Shown here piece after piece: positions 28,464-37,203 of a stretch of DNA of 64,000 nt. Each line of letters begins with the position of its first letter. The first letter of the stretch is position 1. Origin of the DNA: Aquabacter sediminis (lineage in GTDB: Bacteria; Pseudomonadota; Alphaproteobacteria; Rhizobiales; Xanthobacteraceae); contig NZ_JARBFX010000005.1 of NCBI RefSeq assembly GCF_028863665.1, forward strand, positions 62,001-126,000, written 5' to 3'. Under the pieces are notes generated by a model. The model was given only the letters and a program-made list of their open reading frames with translations, was not told the DNA's origin and made no database searches. Made by a program: the position numbers and the translations under genes.

Positions 28464-29360
28464 TCAATAGAAGCCCACCGGGAACCAGCGCAAATAGAGG
28501 TCGGCATAGACCCCCTTCTCCCAGATCCGTTGCAGGGCATAGTCGATGGCCCGCTTCAACTGGTCGTTGCCGCTCTTCACGGCCACCGCGAGCCCATCGC
28601 CGAAATAGCGGCTCTCCGTGAAGGGGCCGCCCGCGAAGACGCAGCAGTTTTCCGAACTGGTGCCGTTCAGCCAGAGCGAGAGGCCGATGCCATCGCCGAA
28701 GAGGAGGTCCACCTCACCCTTCTTCAATGCCTCCCGCGCCGCAGCGGAATCGGGATAGGGACGGATGGCCGCTTCGTTGAAAAAGGCGCGCAGATACGCC
28801 TCGTGGGCGGTGCCCTGCACCACCGCCACGCGCTTGGCCGCCACTGCTTCCGGCGTGACCTGCGAGAGCACGTTCGCCTTGCGGGTGACGAACCGGGCGG
28901 GTGTGCCGAGATAGCGTTCGCTGAAGTCAGCCCTCTGGCGGCTCGCCGGGGTCGAGGCAAGGCCCGCAATAACCGCATCGCCCCGGTTCTGCTCAAGCCC
29001 GTCCAGCAGCGTATCGAAGGCAGCGGCCTCGATGGTGCAGGTGAGGGACAGCTCGGCGCAGATGGCGCGCGCCAGATCCACATTGAACCCGAGCAGCGCG
29101 CCGTCCTGGCCGACAAAGTTGAAGGGGGGATAATCGTCCGAGGTCAGGAAGCGGATGGAGGAGGGCAAGCGGGTGGCATCCGGCCGCTCCACCCGCCGTT
29201 CCACGTTCCAGAAATTGGGCACGACGGCGCCTTGCGCCCAGGCCCGGTCCACACTTTCCCCAAGCCCGCCGAGGAATGCCGCACACGCCAGCATATAAGA
29301 AATCAGGTTGCACAATCTTGATGCTGTCCGGATCGGTTGCTTCATCTTACGCTTCGGCAT
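28464..29360 (-). CDS. Periplasmic amino-acid-type substrate-binding protein
   Basis: A 298-residue family 3 solute-binding protein. A signal peptide (about residues 15-40, RAWAQGA) is followed by RFLTSDDYPPFNFVGQDGALLGFNVDLARAICAEL and AVIAGLASTPASRQRADFSERYLGTPARFV, the classic two-lobe signature. The C-terminus ends WEKGVYADLYLRWFP. It may feed an ABC uptake system or act as a sensor, but no permease adjoins. TGGGAG before the ATG at 29360 supports the start. Only 30 bp separate it from the divergent glycosyltransferase gene. Confidence 0.85.
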   Translation of the reverse strand: MPKRKMKQPIRTASRLCNLISYMLACAAFLGGLGESVDRAWAQGAVVPNFWNVERRVERPDATRLPSSIRFLTSDDYPPFNFVGQDGALLGFNVDLARAICAELSLTCTIEAAAFDTLLDGLEQNRGDAVIAGLASTPASRQRADFSERYLGTPARFVTRKANVLSQVTPEAVAAKRVAVVQGTAHEAYLRAFFNEAAIRPYPDSAAAREALKKGEVDLLFGDGIGLSLWLNGTSSENCCVFAGGPFTESRYFGDGLAVAVKSGNDQLKRAIDYALQRIWEKGVYADLYLRWFPVGFY

Positions 29361-29390
29361 GCTGGGGCTCCCAGGCTGGGAGGGTGGGGC

Positions 29391-31337
29391 ATGTTGGAAG
29401 AGCCGGGCGCGCGCCGCAAGCCGGTGGCGTGCGCGCGAAGCGTTGTGCGCACGCCGGACGGCCGCGAGCCGGGCGTTCGCGCGCTGGTGCCGCTCGAATT
29501 GAGGGCTCTCGCGCCGCTGGTGGATTGGCCCACCATGCAGTGGGCCATCGCGCGGGCGCAGTCCCTCGGGGTCAGCGCCGACGAGGTGCTGGTGGCCCAT
29601 GGCTTCGTACATGCCGACACTGTGGCCGCCTGGCAGGGCGCCCATCTGGGGCTGGCCCCGGCGCCCCGGGAGCCGTTCGGCCTGCCGCCTGGAAGCGGGC
29701 CTGCGGCCCTTGCCATGGGCTTTGCCCTTGGGCCGCGGGACGGACCGGACCCGCGGATCGTCGTGGGCGCCCGGGGACGGGTGCTGCGGCGGCTGCGCCG
29801 TGCCCTCGCGGAGGATCCGGGGCTGCGGGAGCGCCTGCACCTGGTGTCGCCGGAGCGCTTCCGGTCGAAGGTGCGCAGCGAGTGCGCGGCGGACTTCGGC
29901 GTTCGCGCCGCCTTCGGCTTGAGGGATCGGGCACCGGACCTGTCCGCACAGACCTTGCGGCCCGGGGTGGTGCTTCTTCGCATGGTGGTCGCGCTGGCCC
30001 TTCTGGGCGCCCTCCTGGTGCTCCTTGTCCCGGATTTTGCCGCCGTCGCGCTCCCCGGTGCCTTGTCCGCCTTGTTCCTCGCGACCATCGGGCTGAAGGC
30101 GGCGGCCTGCCTTGTGCCCGCCGAGGTCGCGGCATCCCCGGACATGTCGGCAGGAGATGACGGGCGGCTCCCCGCTTATACCCTGATCGTTCCGCTCTAC
30201 CGCGAGGTGGCCGTCCTCCCCCGCCTGCGCGACGCCTTGCTGGCGCTGGATTATCCGGTGGAGAAGCTGGACATCAAGATGGTGGTTGAGCCGGACGACC
30301 ACGAACTGCGTCATGCCTTGGCCGCCACACCCTTGCCGCCCCACTTCGAGGTGGTGGTGGCCCCTGACATCGGGCCGCGCACGAAGCCGAAGGCGATGAA
30401 CGCGGCGCTGCCGTTGGCGCGGGGAACCCTGGTTGCCATCTTCGACGCGGAGGACGTGCCCCATCCCCGCCAGCTGCGCGAGGCGGTGGCCGCGTTTGCC
30501 ACCGGAGGCCGGCGCCTGGGCTGCGTGCAGGCGCGCCTTGCCATCGACAATGCCGCCGACAGCATCATCAGCCGCTGCTTCGCCATGGAATATGCGGTGC
30601 AGTTCGACGTGCTGATCCCGGCCCTTGCGGCGTTCGGGCTGCCCTTGCCGCTTGGCGGCACCTCCAATCATTTCCGGCGCGCCGCGCTGGAGGATGTGGG
30701 CGGGTGGGATCCGTTCAATGTCACCGAGGACGCCGATCTCGGCCTGCGGCTCGCCCGCATGGGGTGGCGCACGCGCACCATCGCCTCTACCACCCAGGAG
30801 GAGGCGCCCGTCACCGTGCGGGCCTGGCTGCGCCAGCGCGGGCGCTGGATGAAGGGCTGGATGCAGACCCTGATGGTTCACGGCCGCGCCCCCCGCCGCC
30901 TCTGCGCCGACCTGGGGCTCCTGACGGCGCTCGGCTCCGCCTTGGTGATGGCCGCGCCCATCATCGCCGTTCTGGTGCACCCGCTCTGCCTTGCGGTGGT
31001 GGCCTATGATGCCTGGGCCGGCGCCGTCTGGCGCGCGCCGACATCGCTGGCGCAGGTGCTCACCTGCGCCATGTGCTACACCAACCTGCTGCTGGGCTAT
31101 GGGGTGATGGCGGCCTCAAGCATCCTGGGCGCCTGGCGCCGCCAGATGGTGGCATATCTGTGGGTGCTGCCCTTCATTCCGCTCTATTGGCTGCTGCAGA
31201 GCCTGGCCACCTGGCGGGCGGTGCATGGCCTCGTCACCGCGCCGCATCATTGGGACAAGACGGAGCATGGCCTCGCCAGGCGAGGTGCCGCTTGGCACAG
31301 CCAGCCGGCGGAGCGGCCGTCAAAGATTGCGACGTAG
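29391..31337 (+). CDS. Membrane glycosyltransferase family 2 with MshEN-like N-terminus
   Basis: A 648-residue inverting GT2 enzyme. Residues about 30-185 resemble the MshEN/GspE N-terminal fold (WPTMQWAIARAQSLGVSADEVLVAHGFV). Two hydrophobic helices follow at about 200-245. The GT-A core then carries DAEDVPHP (DxD type), TEDADLGLRL (TED) and QRGRWMKGW (QxxRW), the cellulose-synthase-like set, and several C-terminal helices. This plan resembles XagB-type transferases of alphaproteobacteria, which build extracellular polysaccharide. Linked export genes are not present, so the product is unknown. It overlaps the convergent SCO gene by 18 bp. Confidence 0.85.
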   Translation: MLEEPGARRKPVACARSVVRTPDGREPGVRALVPLELRALAPLVDWPTMQWAIARAQSLGVSADEVLVAHGFVHADTVAAWQGAHLGLAPAPREPFGLPPGSGPAALAMGFALGPRDGPDPRIVVGARGRVLRRLRRALAEDPGLRERLHLVSPERFRSKVRSECAADFGVRAAFGLRDRAPDLSAQTLRPGVVLLRMVVALALLGALLVLLVPDFAAVALPGALSALFLATIGLKAAACLVPAEVAASPDMSAGDDGRLPAYTLIVPLYREVAVLPRLRDALLALDYPVEKLDIKMVVEPDDHELRHALAATPLPPHFEVVVAPDIGPRTKPKAMNAALPLARGTLVAIFDAEDVPHPRQLREAVAAFATGGRRLGCVQARLAIDNAADSIISRCFAMEYAVQFDVLIPALAAFGLPLPLGGTSNHFRRAALEDVGGWDPFNVTEDADLGLRLARMGWRTRTIASTTQEEAPVTVRAWLRQRGRWMKGWMQTLMVHGRAPRRLCADLGLLTALGSALVMAAPIIAVLVHPLCLAVVAYDAWAGAVWRAPTSLAQVLTCAMCYTNLLLGYGVMAASSILGAWRRQMVAYLWVLPFIPLYWLLQSLATWRAVHGLVTAPHHWDKTEHGLARRGAAWHSQPAERPSKIAT

Positions 31338-31916
31338 ATCCGCCGCCGCCTCCGCAGGCGGGCGCTTGGCGTTGAAAGGCGCGAGGAAGGCGCCGGACTT
31401 GTCCATGAGGTAGATCACCGCCGTGTGGTCCATGGTGTAGTCGCCCCCGTCGAGCGGCACCTTCTTGGAATAGACGCGGTAGGCCCGCTTCATGGCGTCG
31501 ATCTGCTCCGGCGTGCCGCTGAGGCCGCGGACTTGCGGATTGAAGGAGCTGAGATAGGTCTTCAACACCTCCGGCGTGTCCCGCTCGGGATCGACAGTGA
31601 CGAACATGACCTGCACCTTGGAGGCATCGGGGCCGAGCGCGGCCAGGATCTCCGACATCTCGAACAAGGCCGTGGGGCAAATGTCGGGGCAATGGGTGAA
31701 GCCGAAGAAGATGAGGGTGAGCTTCCCCTTCAGGTCCGCCTCCGTGACCCGGGCGCCGGTCTGGTCCACCAGTTGGAAGGGTCCGCCGACGCTGGCGCTG
31801 CCGCTGCTTGTGCCGCCTTGCCGCGACGGCATGAGCGCCGTGGCGGCGATGACCAGCAGCAGGGCGCCGATGGCAAAGGCGGACAGCGGGAGGAGAAGCT
31901 TGGAACGGGACGACAT
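31320..31916 (-). CDS. SCO1/SenC family copper chaperone
   Basis: A 198-residue protein. An N-terminal membrane anchor (residues 7-30) is followed by a thioredoxin-like domain. The copper ligands are C76 and C80 in CPDICP, with H164 in DHTAVIYLMD. SCO proteins deliver copper to the CuA site of cytochrome c oxidase from the periplasmic face. The ATG at 31916 places the anchor at the N-terminus. A small membrane-protein gene lies upstream on the same strand, but no oxidase genes are nearby. Confidence 0.92.
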   Translation of the reverse strand: MSSRSKLLLPLSAFAIGALLLVIAATALMPSRQGGTSSGSASVGGPFQLVDQTGARVTEADLKGKLTLIFFGFTHCPDICPTALFEMSEILAALGPDASKVQVMFVTVDPERDTPEVLKTYLSSFNPQVRGLSGTPEQIDAMKRAYRVYSKKVPLDGGDYTMDHTAVIYLMDKSGAFLAPFNAKRPPAEAAADLRRNL

Positions 31917-32042
31917 CAAAAACTCCGGGCGGGGCAGGGCGAGGGCCCGTTGCCGGGACTGAACGGGCCGGAGGGGCAGGGGACGGCTGCGCGGGAGGTT
32001 CCGACGGGGGCCGGGGCAAGCCGGCAATGCACCATCACGGCA

Positions 32043-32276
32043 TCACAGGCAGGTGCCGAGGCCGGCGGTGAGCGTATCGAAGAAGACCGTTCCGCCATGG
32101 CGCGCCCACAGCCAGCCCGCCCCCGCGAACAGGACCAGGCCAAGCCCGGCCACCAAAGCGATGCGCAAGGCGCCGACCGGGCGCCCCGTCTCGTCCTCCG
32201 CGACGCCAAGGCGCACAGATGCGGCGCCGACATCGCCGGGTCGCGCATATGTGTCGTGGCTCGAAACGGATGACAT
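32043..32276 (-). CDS. Small single-helix membrane protein
   Basis: A 77-residue protein. A polar N-terminal half (about 35 residues) is followed by one hydrophobic helix (ALRIALVAGLGLVLFAGAGWLWA) and a short tail ending TCL. It lies 126 bp upstream of the SCO gene on the same strand and could be its membrane partner. No family recognised. Confidence 0.5.
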   Translation of the reverse strand: MSSVSSHDTYARPGDVGAASVRLGVAEDETGRPVGALRIALVAGLGLVLFAGAGWLWARHGGTVFFDTLTAGLGTCL

Positions 32277-32439
32277 CGGACAAGCCTCTGATGCGACGCC
32301 CTGGTGCGATGGGTGGTGCGGCGTTGAACTCAGATGGGTCTTTTACCCCGCCCGCGCCCTCAGCGCCAAGCGGCCGGCTGTCACGCCGGCCGCACGTCAC
32401 GCACAGTTGTTGGGGCCTGTGTCGCGGGCCGGGAAGCTT

Positions 32440-32688
32440 TTACCGCCTGGCGAGCTGGCCCCAGGCGAGCAGGACGATGATGGCGCCCACCACAGCACCG
32501 ATGAAGCCGGCACCCTGGCCCGCCTCGTACCAGCCGATGGCCTGGCCCAGATAGGTGGCGACAATGGCGCCGACGATGCCGAGGACCGTGGTCAGGATGA
32601 AGCCCTGCGGCTCATTGGGCCCGGAATAGATGAGCTTGGCGACGATGCCCGCCACGAAGCCGATGATGATGGTCCACAAGATACCCAT
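32440..32688 (-). CDS. GlsB/YeaQ/YmgE family stress-response membrane protein
   Basis: An 82-residue protein of three helices with the family pattern GILWTIIIGFVAGIVAKLI, then GFILTTVLGIVGAIVATYLG and GFIGAVVGAIIVLLAW. These small inner-membrane proteins are linked to general stress. GGAGGGG lies just upstream of the ATG at 32688 and inside a longer frame starting at 32700, so the shorter start is preferred. Confidence 0.85.
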   Translation of the reverse strand: MGILWTIIIGFVAGIVAKLIYSGPNEPQGFILTTVLGIVGAIVATYLGQAIGWYEAGQGAGFIGAVVGAIIVLLAWGQLARR

Positions 32689-32954
32689 GTGCCCCTCCAT
32701 GATGGACTAACCCGAAACGGCAAAGTCCGCGCTGGGTTCCCACCACTTCCTGTCATCTAGGGATTTTCAGCGCGCCCGCAACAGTCCCCGCGGTTGACGC
32801 CTTCCGCGCATGCGCCTAGTTTGCCGGCCATGTGCAGCATGCAGGCAGAGAGGCGCACGGCCATTGCGGCGCGGCGTCGAATTCTCCGCCCGGTCGATCA
32901 GGTCGGCCGGGACACCTGAGGCTTGTCTCTTCCCTTCTGCACGTGAGTCCTTCC

Positions 32955-33290
32955 ATGTCCATGTCTTCCGGCACGCCGTCCGGCGTCGCGCCCTATCGTC
33001 TCGTGGTCGAATCCGAGCCGTCTTCCAATGCGCTGCTGCGCCTCCTGGAGCCGTTCGTGATCCATGATGTTCTTCCCCGCTCGGTGCGGTCCGAGCATGA
33101 ATGCGGGGTGGTGAGCATGGTGATCGCCTTTTCGGCAACGTCAGACTTGGCCGCGCGTCTCCTCGCCCGCATGGAAGCCATGGTGACGGTGCGCGCCGCC
33201 GCCCTTGTCCCTTGCGACATGCCCATGAACGCGCCCACAAGCGCGTCCACAAGCGCGTCCGCATGCGCGCCCATCAGCGCGGCGGCCTGA
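32955..33290 (+). CDS. Small ACT-like domain protein
   Basis: A 111-residue protein. The first 80 residues (YRLVVESEPSSNALLRLLEPFVIHDVLPRS...CGVVSMVIAF) have the beta-alpha-beta-beta-alpha-beta rhythm of ACT-like regulatory domains. The tail is a low-complexity Ala/Ser/Thr/Met repeat. It ends 12 bp before an AEC transporter gene, so the pair is probably one unit. The ligand is unknown, and the ACT assignment is by pattern only. Confidence 0.5.
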   Translation: MSMSSGTPSGVAPYRLVVESEPSSNALLRLLEPFVIHDVLPRSVRSEHECGVVSMVIAFSATSDLAARLLARMEAMVTVRAAALVPCDMPMNAPTSASTSASACAPISAAA

Positions 33291-33302
33291 GATCGATCAA
33301 AA

Positions 33303-34241
33303 ATGGGTGCCATCCTCGCAGACATCGCCCTTGTGGTGCTTCCGGTGTTCGGCGTGGTGGCGATGGGCTTCGTCTCCGCAAGGACGCGCCTGATCTCCGA
33401 CAAGGCCTCGGATGGCCTGGCCGAATATGTGTTCGGCCTCGCCGTCCCGATCCTCATCTTCAAGACCTTGAGCGAATCCCGCCTGCCCGAGGCGCAGCCC
33501 TGGGGCTATTGGATCGCCTATTTCACCGGCGCCTTCGCGGTGTTCGGCATTGCCATGGTGCTGGCCATCAAGGTCTTTCACCGCAGCAGGACCGAGGCGG
33601 TGGTTCATGGCTTTTCCGCGGGACAGGCCAACACGGTCTTCCTGGGCGTGCCTCTCATCCTGAAGGCCTATGGCGAGGAAGGGGCGGTGCCCCTCTTCCT
33701 GCTCATCGCCATCCACCTGCCGGTGATGCTGGTGGCCGCCACCGTGCTGGTGGAAGGCAGCGCGGGCATGTCCCTGGCCACTGGCCGCAAGCTTCTGCGC
33801 ACCCTTGCCCTCAATCCGATCCTTCTCGGCATCTATGCGGGCGGCATCGCCAAGCTGCTGGGGGTGCAGGCGTCCGGCGTGCCCAAGCAGATCCTCGACC
33901 TGGTTTCCGCCTCCGCCTCGCCGTGTGCGCTCATATCGCTCGGCCTTGCGCTCAATCGCTACGGCATGTCCGGCGACCTGAAGGCCACCGCCATCATCTC
34001 CGCCCTCAAGCTGCTGGTCCATCCGGCGCTGGTGCTGCTGCTGACGCTGCTTCTGCCCATGCCGCCCGTGTGGGCAGGGGTGGCCGTGCTGTTCGCCGCC
34101 ATGCCGTGCGGCATCAACGCCTATCTTCTCGCCCAGCGCTATGGGGCCGGCGTGCAGACCAGCGCCAGTGCCGTCTCCCTTTCCACCGCGCTGGGGCTGG
34201 TGACCATCGCTTTCTGGCTCTACGTGCTGGGCGTCGGCTGA
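33303..34241 (+). CDS. AEC family (auxin efflux carrier-like) transporter
   Basis: A 312-residue membrane protein with about 10 helices in two halves: a first block from DIALVVLPVFGVVAMGF and a second ending LGLVTIAFWLYVLGVG. Features such as GFSAGQANTVFLGVPLILKAYGEEG and NPILLGIYAGGI are typical of AEC/MdcF-like transporters, which move dicarboxylates or similar anions. Probably co-transcribed with the ACT-like gene. Substrate unknown. Confidence 0.85.
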   Translation: MGAILADIALVVLPVFGVVAMGFVSARTRLISDKASDGLAEYVFGLAVPILIFKTLSESRLPEAQPWGYWIAYFTGAFAVFGIAMVLAIKVFHRSRTEAVVHGFSAGQANTVFLGVPLILKAYGEEGAVPLFLLIAIHLPVMLVAATVLVEGSAGMSLATGRKLLRTLALNPILLGIYAGGIAKLLGVQASGVPKQILDLVSASASPCALISLGLALNRYGMSGDLKATAIISALKLLVHPALVLLLTLLLPMPPVWAGVAVLFAAMPCGINAYLLAQRYGAGVQTSASAVSLSTALGLVTIAFWLYVLGVG

Positions 34242-34249
34242 GCCGCCGG

Positions 34250-35122
34250 TCAGCCAAAGCCCAGCCGCGCCCGCACGGTGCGCGCATCCGCGCCCGATTG
34301 CCGCAGCGCCGCCAGGCTCTGCGAACCCACGCTCTTGGACATCTTGCGTCCGTCCCCGTCGAGGATCAGACGGTGGTGGTGGTAGATGGGGGCCGGCAGG
34401 CCGAGGAGGCGCTGCAGCACCAGGTGCACGGCGGTGGACGCCCGTAGGTCTGCCCCCCGGATGACATGGCTGATCTCCTGCTCCGCATCGTCGATCACCA
34501 CGCACAGATGATAGCTGCCGGGAACGTCCCGGCGGGCCAGGATGACATCGCCCCAGGCGGCGGGATCAGCCGCGACCTCCACGGGCGGGGCGAGGGGATC
34601 GTCGGGGGCTTCGCGCCAGGAGAGGTTCGGCCCCACATTTTCAAGCGCCGCGGCCATATGCAGACGCAGCACATGGGGGGCGCCGTCCGCCCGCCGCTTT
34701 TCCCGCGCCGCATCCGAGAGGGAGGCGCGGGAGAAGGGATAGAGCGGCGCTCCGTCCGGGTCGCGCGGCCAGGGCGCCTCATGCTCGCGCCGGCTCACCT
34801 CCTGGGCGATCTCCGCACGGCTCTCGAAGGCCGGATAGACCAGCCCGGCGGCCTCAAGGTGCGCCAGGGCGGCCGCATAGGCCGGCAGGTGCGCGCTTTG
34901 GAAGCGCGGGGGCTCAGGCGGCAACACGCCCAGCCAGGCGAGGTCCTCGCGAATGCCGGCCACGAAATCCGGGCGGGATCGGGTGGCGTCGATATCCTCG
35001 ATGCGCAACAGGAAGGCTCCGCCGGCGCGCGCGGCGGCGTGGTGGTTCACCAGGGCGGAATAGGCATGGCCCAGATGCAGGCGGCCATTGGGGCTCGGAG
35101 CGAACCGGCAGCGGAAGGTCAT
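34250..35122 (-). CDS. gluQ: Glutamyl-Q tRNA(Asp) synthetase
   Basis: A 290-residue truncated GluRS paralogue lacking the anticodon-binding domain, as expected for GluQ-RS (YadB). The HIGH-type motif is in FAPSPNGRLHLGHAYSALVNH and the KMSKS motif in DGRKMSKSVGS. It attaches glutamate to queuosine at position 34 of tRNA-Asp. The zinc-binding cysteines of the Escherichia coli enzyme are not seen in the middle region, where YPAFESRAEI stands instead. Divergent from alkA. Confidence 0.93.
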   Translation of the reverse strand: MTFRCRFAPSPNGRLHLGHAYSALVNHHAAARAGGAFLLRIEDIDATRSRPDFVAGIREDLAWLGVLPPEPPRFQSAHLPAYAAALAHLEAAGLVYPAFESRAEIAQEVSRREHEAPWPRDPDGAPLYPFSRASLSDAAREKRRADGAPHVLRLHMAAALENVGPNLSWREAPDDPLAPPVEVAADPAAWGDVILARRDVPGSYHLCVVIDDAEQEISHVIRGADLRASTAVHLVLQRLLGLPAPIYHHHRLILDGDGRKMSKSVGSQSLAALRQSGADARTVRARLGFG

Positions 35123-35217
35123 GAGGAGCGTCCGGGGAACACCGGGGTCCGCGGGGCGGTTGCGGGGCGGATGTGTTTTGCCGGATCTTCGCCGGCATGT
35201 CGACGGGGAGGCGCGGA

Positions 35218-35880
35218 ATGAGCAGGACGCATGCGGAGCCGCAACTTCATGACCAAGCCACGTTCGATGCCGCGTTCGATGAACTGCTCGCCCTCGATCC
35301 GCGCCTGGCGCCGCTCGCCACCCTCGCCGGCCGCCCGGCCCTGCGTCGCCGCCCGCCCGGCTTCGAGGGGCTGACCGCCGTGGTGGTGGCGCAGCAATTG
35401 TCGGTGGCGGCGGCCCGCTCCATCCAGCGAAAGCTGGAAGACGCCTTTGACGGGCCTCCCGCGCCGCAGGCTCTGCTTGCGGCGGATGCGGCGCACCTGC
35501 GCGCGGCGGGCCTGTCCGCGCCCAAGATCCGCACCCTCAAAGGCATTGCCGCGGCCCTCGTCTCCGGCGCGGTGGACCTGACGCATGTGGAGGGCATGGA
35601 GGCGGACGCTGCGGCGGAGTATCTCACCCGGCTGCCAGGCATCGGAACCTGGACGGCGGACATCTATCTCTTGTTCTGCCTCGGGCGGGGCGATGCCTTC
35701 CCCCATGGCGACCTGGCGCTCCAGGTGGCGGTGGGGGACGCCTTCGGATTGCCTGGGCGGGCCTCGGCCGTGGGGCTGCAGGCCATTGCGGAGGACTGGC
35801 GGCCGTTCCGGGGCGTGGCGGCGCATCTCCTCTGGGCCTATTATGGCGCCCGCCGCGCCCGGCTGGGCGCTCCCGCCTGA
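35218..35880 (+). CDS. alkA: DNA-3-methyladenine glycosylase II
   Basis: A 220-residue HhH-GPD glycosylase. The helix-hairpin-helix is at residues 139-148 (LPGIGTWTAD) and the catalytic Asp is D165 in FPHGDLALQ. It removes alkylated bases from DNA to start base-excision repair. The N-terminal TATA-like domain of Escherichia coli AlkA is missing, as in many short bacterial homologues. GGGGAGG just before the ATG at 35218 supports this start over 35197. A hydrolase gene follows after 9 bp. Confidence 0.88.
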   Translation: MSRTHAEPQLHDQATFDAAFDELLALDPRLAPLATLAGRPALRRRPPGFEGLTAVVVAQQLSVAAARSIQRKLEDAFDGPPAPQALLAADAAHLRAAGLSAPKIRTLKGIAAALVSGAVDLTHVEGMEADAAAEYLTRLPGIGTWTADIYLLFCLGRGDAFPHGDLALQVAVGDAFGLPGRASAVGLQAIAEDWRPFRGVAAHLLWAYYGARRARLGAPA

Positions 35881-35889
35881 AGGTCGTCC

Positions 35890-36558
35890 ATGCCGCTCAT
35901 CGATGGTCCCCGTCTTCCGCCCCGCTCCGGCGGCGCGCCCGATGCCCTCGTGGTCCTGCTGCACGGCTATGGGGCCGATGGGCGGGACCTGATCGATCTG
36001 GGGTCGGCCTGGGGCGGCCTGTTGCCGGGCGCGGCCTTCGTTTCTCCACACGCCCCGGAGCCGTGCGGACAGGCGCCGATCGGGCGGCAATGGTTTGCGC
36101 TCACGGACCTGGATCCCCGCGAGCTGGCCTTGGGCGCGCGGGCGGCGGCGCCGGGACTTGCCGCCTTCATCGGCGCGGAGCGCCGGCGCCTGGGCCTTCC
36201 GGCGTCCCGGGTGGCCCTGATGGGCTTCAGCCAGGGCTGCATGATGGCGCTCCAGGTGGCATTGACCGGCGAGGAGCGCTTTGCCGCGGTGCTCGGCTAT
36301 TCCGGTGCCTTCGTCGCCGCCGGCGCGCCACTCATTGCCGAGCCGCCGCCGATCCTGCTCATTCACGGCACCGATGACGAGGTGGTGCCGGCGCCGCTCA
36401 TGATGGCCTCCGCCAATGCCTTGGCTTCGGCGGGCGTGCCGGTGGAGTGGCACCTGTGCCCCGGCCTCGGGCACGGCATCGACGAGGAGGGGTTGAGCAT
36501 GGGCGGGACCTTCCTCGCCGACCACCTCGCCGGCCCCGCCCGCGCTTCACAAGACTGA
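35890..36558 (+). CDS. Phospholipase/carboxylesterase family hydrolase
   Basis: A 222-residue alpha/beta hydrolase of the YpfH/EstB type. LLHGYGADG forms the oxyanion loop, S114 the nucleophile in GFSQG, DDEVVP supplies the Asp, and GLGHGID the His. The full triad is present. It acts on short esters or acyl groups. It starts 9 bp after alkA, so the two are likely co-transcribed, though no functional link is known. Confidence 0.88.
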   Translation: MPLIDGPRLPPRSGGAPDALVVLLHGYGADGRDLIDLGSAWGGLLPGAAFVSPHAPEPCGQAPIGRQWFALTDLDPRELALGARAAAPGLAAFIGAERRRLGLPASRVALMGFSQGCMMALQVALTGEERFAAVLGYSGAFVAAGAPLIAEPPPILLIHGTDDEVVPAPLMMASANALASAGVPVEWHLCPGLGHGIDEEGLSMGGTFLADHLAGPARASQD

Positions 36559-36636
36559 CACGGTCCATGTAGACTATGCCGGCGCGCCGGTCGGGGGCGT
36601 CCCGATTCGGCGAAGTTGGGGCGGGGAGTTCTATCC

Positions 36637-37194
36637 TTGACCGCTGCCGTATCGCCTGGAGCTTGGCCTGCACTGGTGCTCAACGCGGACTATCGTCCGC
36701 TGAGCTACTATCCTCTGTCTGTCTGGTCCTGGCAGGATGCCATCAAGGCGGTCTTCCTGGATCGGGTGAATATCGTCGAATATTACGACAAGGCGGTGCG
36801 AAGTCCGGGCTTCGAGATCCGCCTGCCCAGTGTGGTGTCCCTGCGGACCTTCGTGCGGCCCGCCCGCAACCCGGCCTTCACCCGCTTCAACGTCTTCCTG
36901 CGCGACCGCTTCACCTGCCAATATTGCGGCTCCCGCGAGGACCTGACCTTCGACCACGTCATCCCGCGCTCACGCGGGGGCCAGACCACCTGGGAAAACG
37001 TGGTGGCCGCCTGCTCTCCCTGCAATCTGCGCAAGGGGTCCGCCATGCCGGCGGACGCGGACATGTGGCCGGCGCAGATGCCGTTCCAGCCCACCGTTCA
37101 CGATCTGCACCAGAATGGGCGCCATTTCCCGCCCAATTATCTGCACCAGAGCTGGCTGGACTATCTCTACTGGGACACCGAGCTGGACCCGTAG
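36637..37194 (+). CDS. HNH endonuclease family protein
   Basis: A 185-residue protein with a treble-clef HNH domain: CQYCGSREDLTFDHVIPRSRGGQTTWENVVAACSPCN-type, with two CxxC zinc pairs, the DH pair and the Asn. The N-terminal region (LVLNADYRPLSYYPLSVWSWQDAIKAVF) is shared with a widespread chromosomal HNH family that is not linked to mobile DNA. The start is TTG at 36637, since GGGGAG lies 8 bases upstream and no ATG fits. Its cellular role is not known. Confidence 0.85.
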   Translation: MTAAVSPGAWPALVLNADYRPLSYYPLSVWSWQDAIKAVFLDRVNIVEYYDKAVRSPGFEIRLPSVVSLRTFVRPARNPAFTRFNVFLRDRFTCQYCGSREDLTFDHVIPRSRGGQTTWENVVAACSPCNLRKGSAMPADADMWPAQMPFQPTVHDLHQNGRHFPPNYLHQSWLDYLYWDTELDP

Positions 37195-37203
37195 GGCCGT
37201 TCC

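Noticed and set aside
29361-30980. Upstream extension of the substrate-binding protein frame on the minus strand
   Set aside because: It runs antisense to the glycosyltransferase gene. The signal peptide and ribosome-binding site place the true start at 29360.
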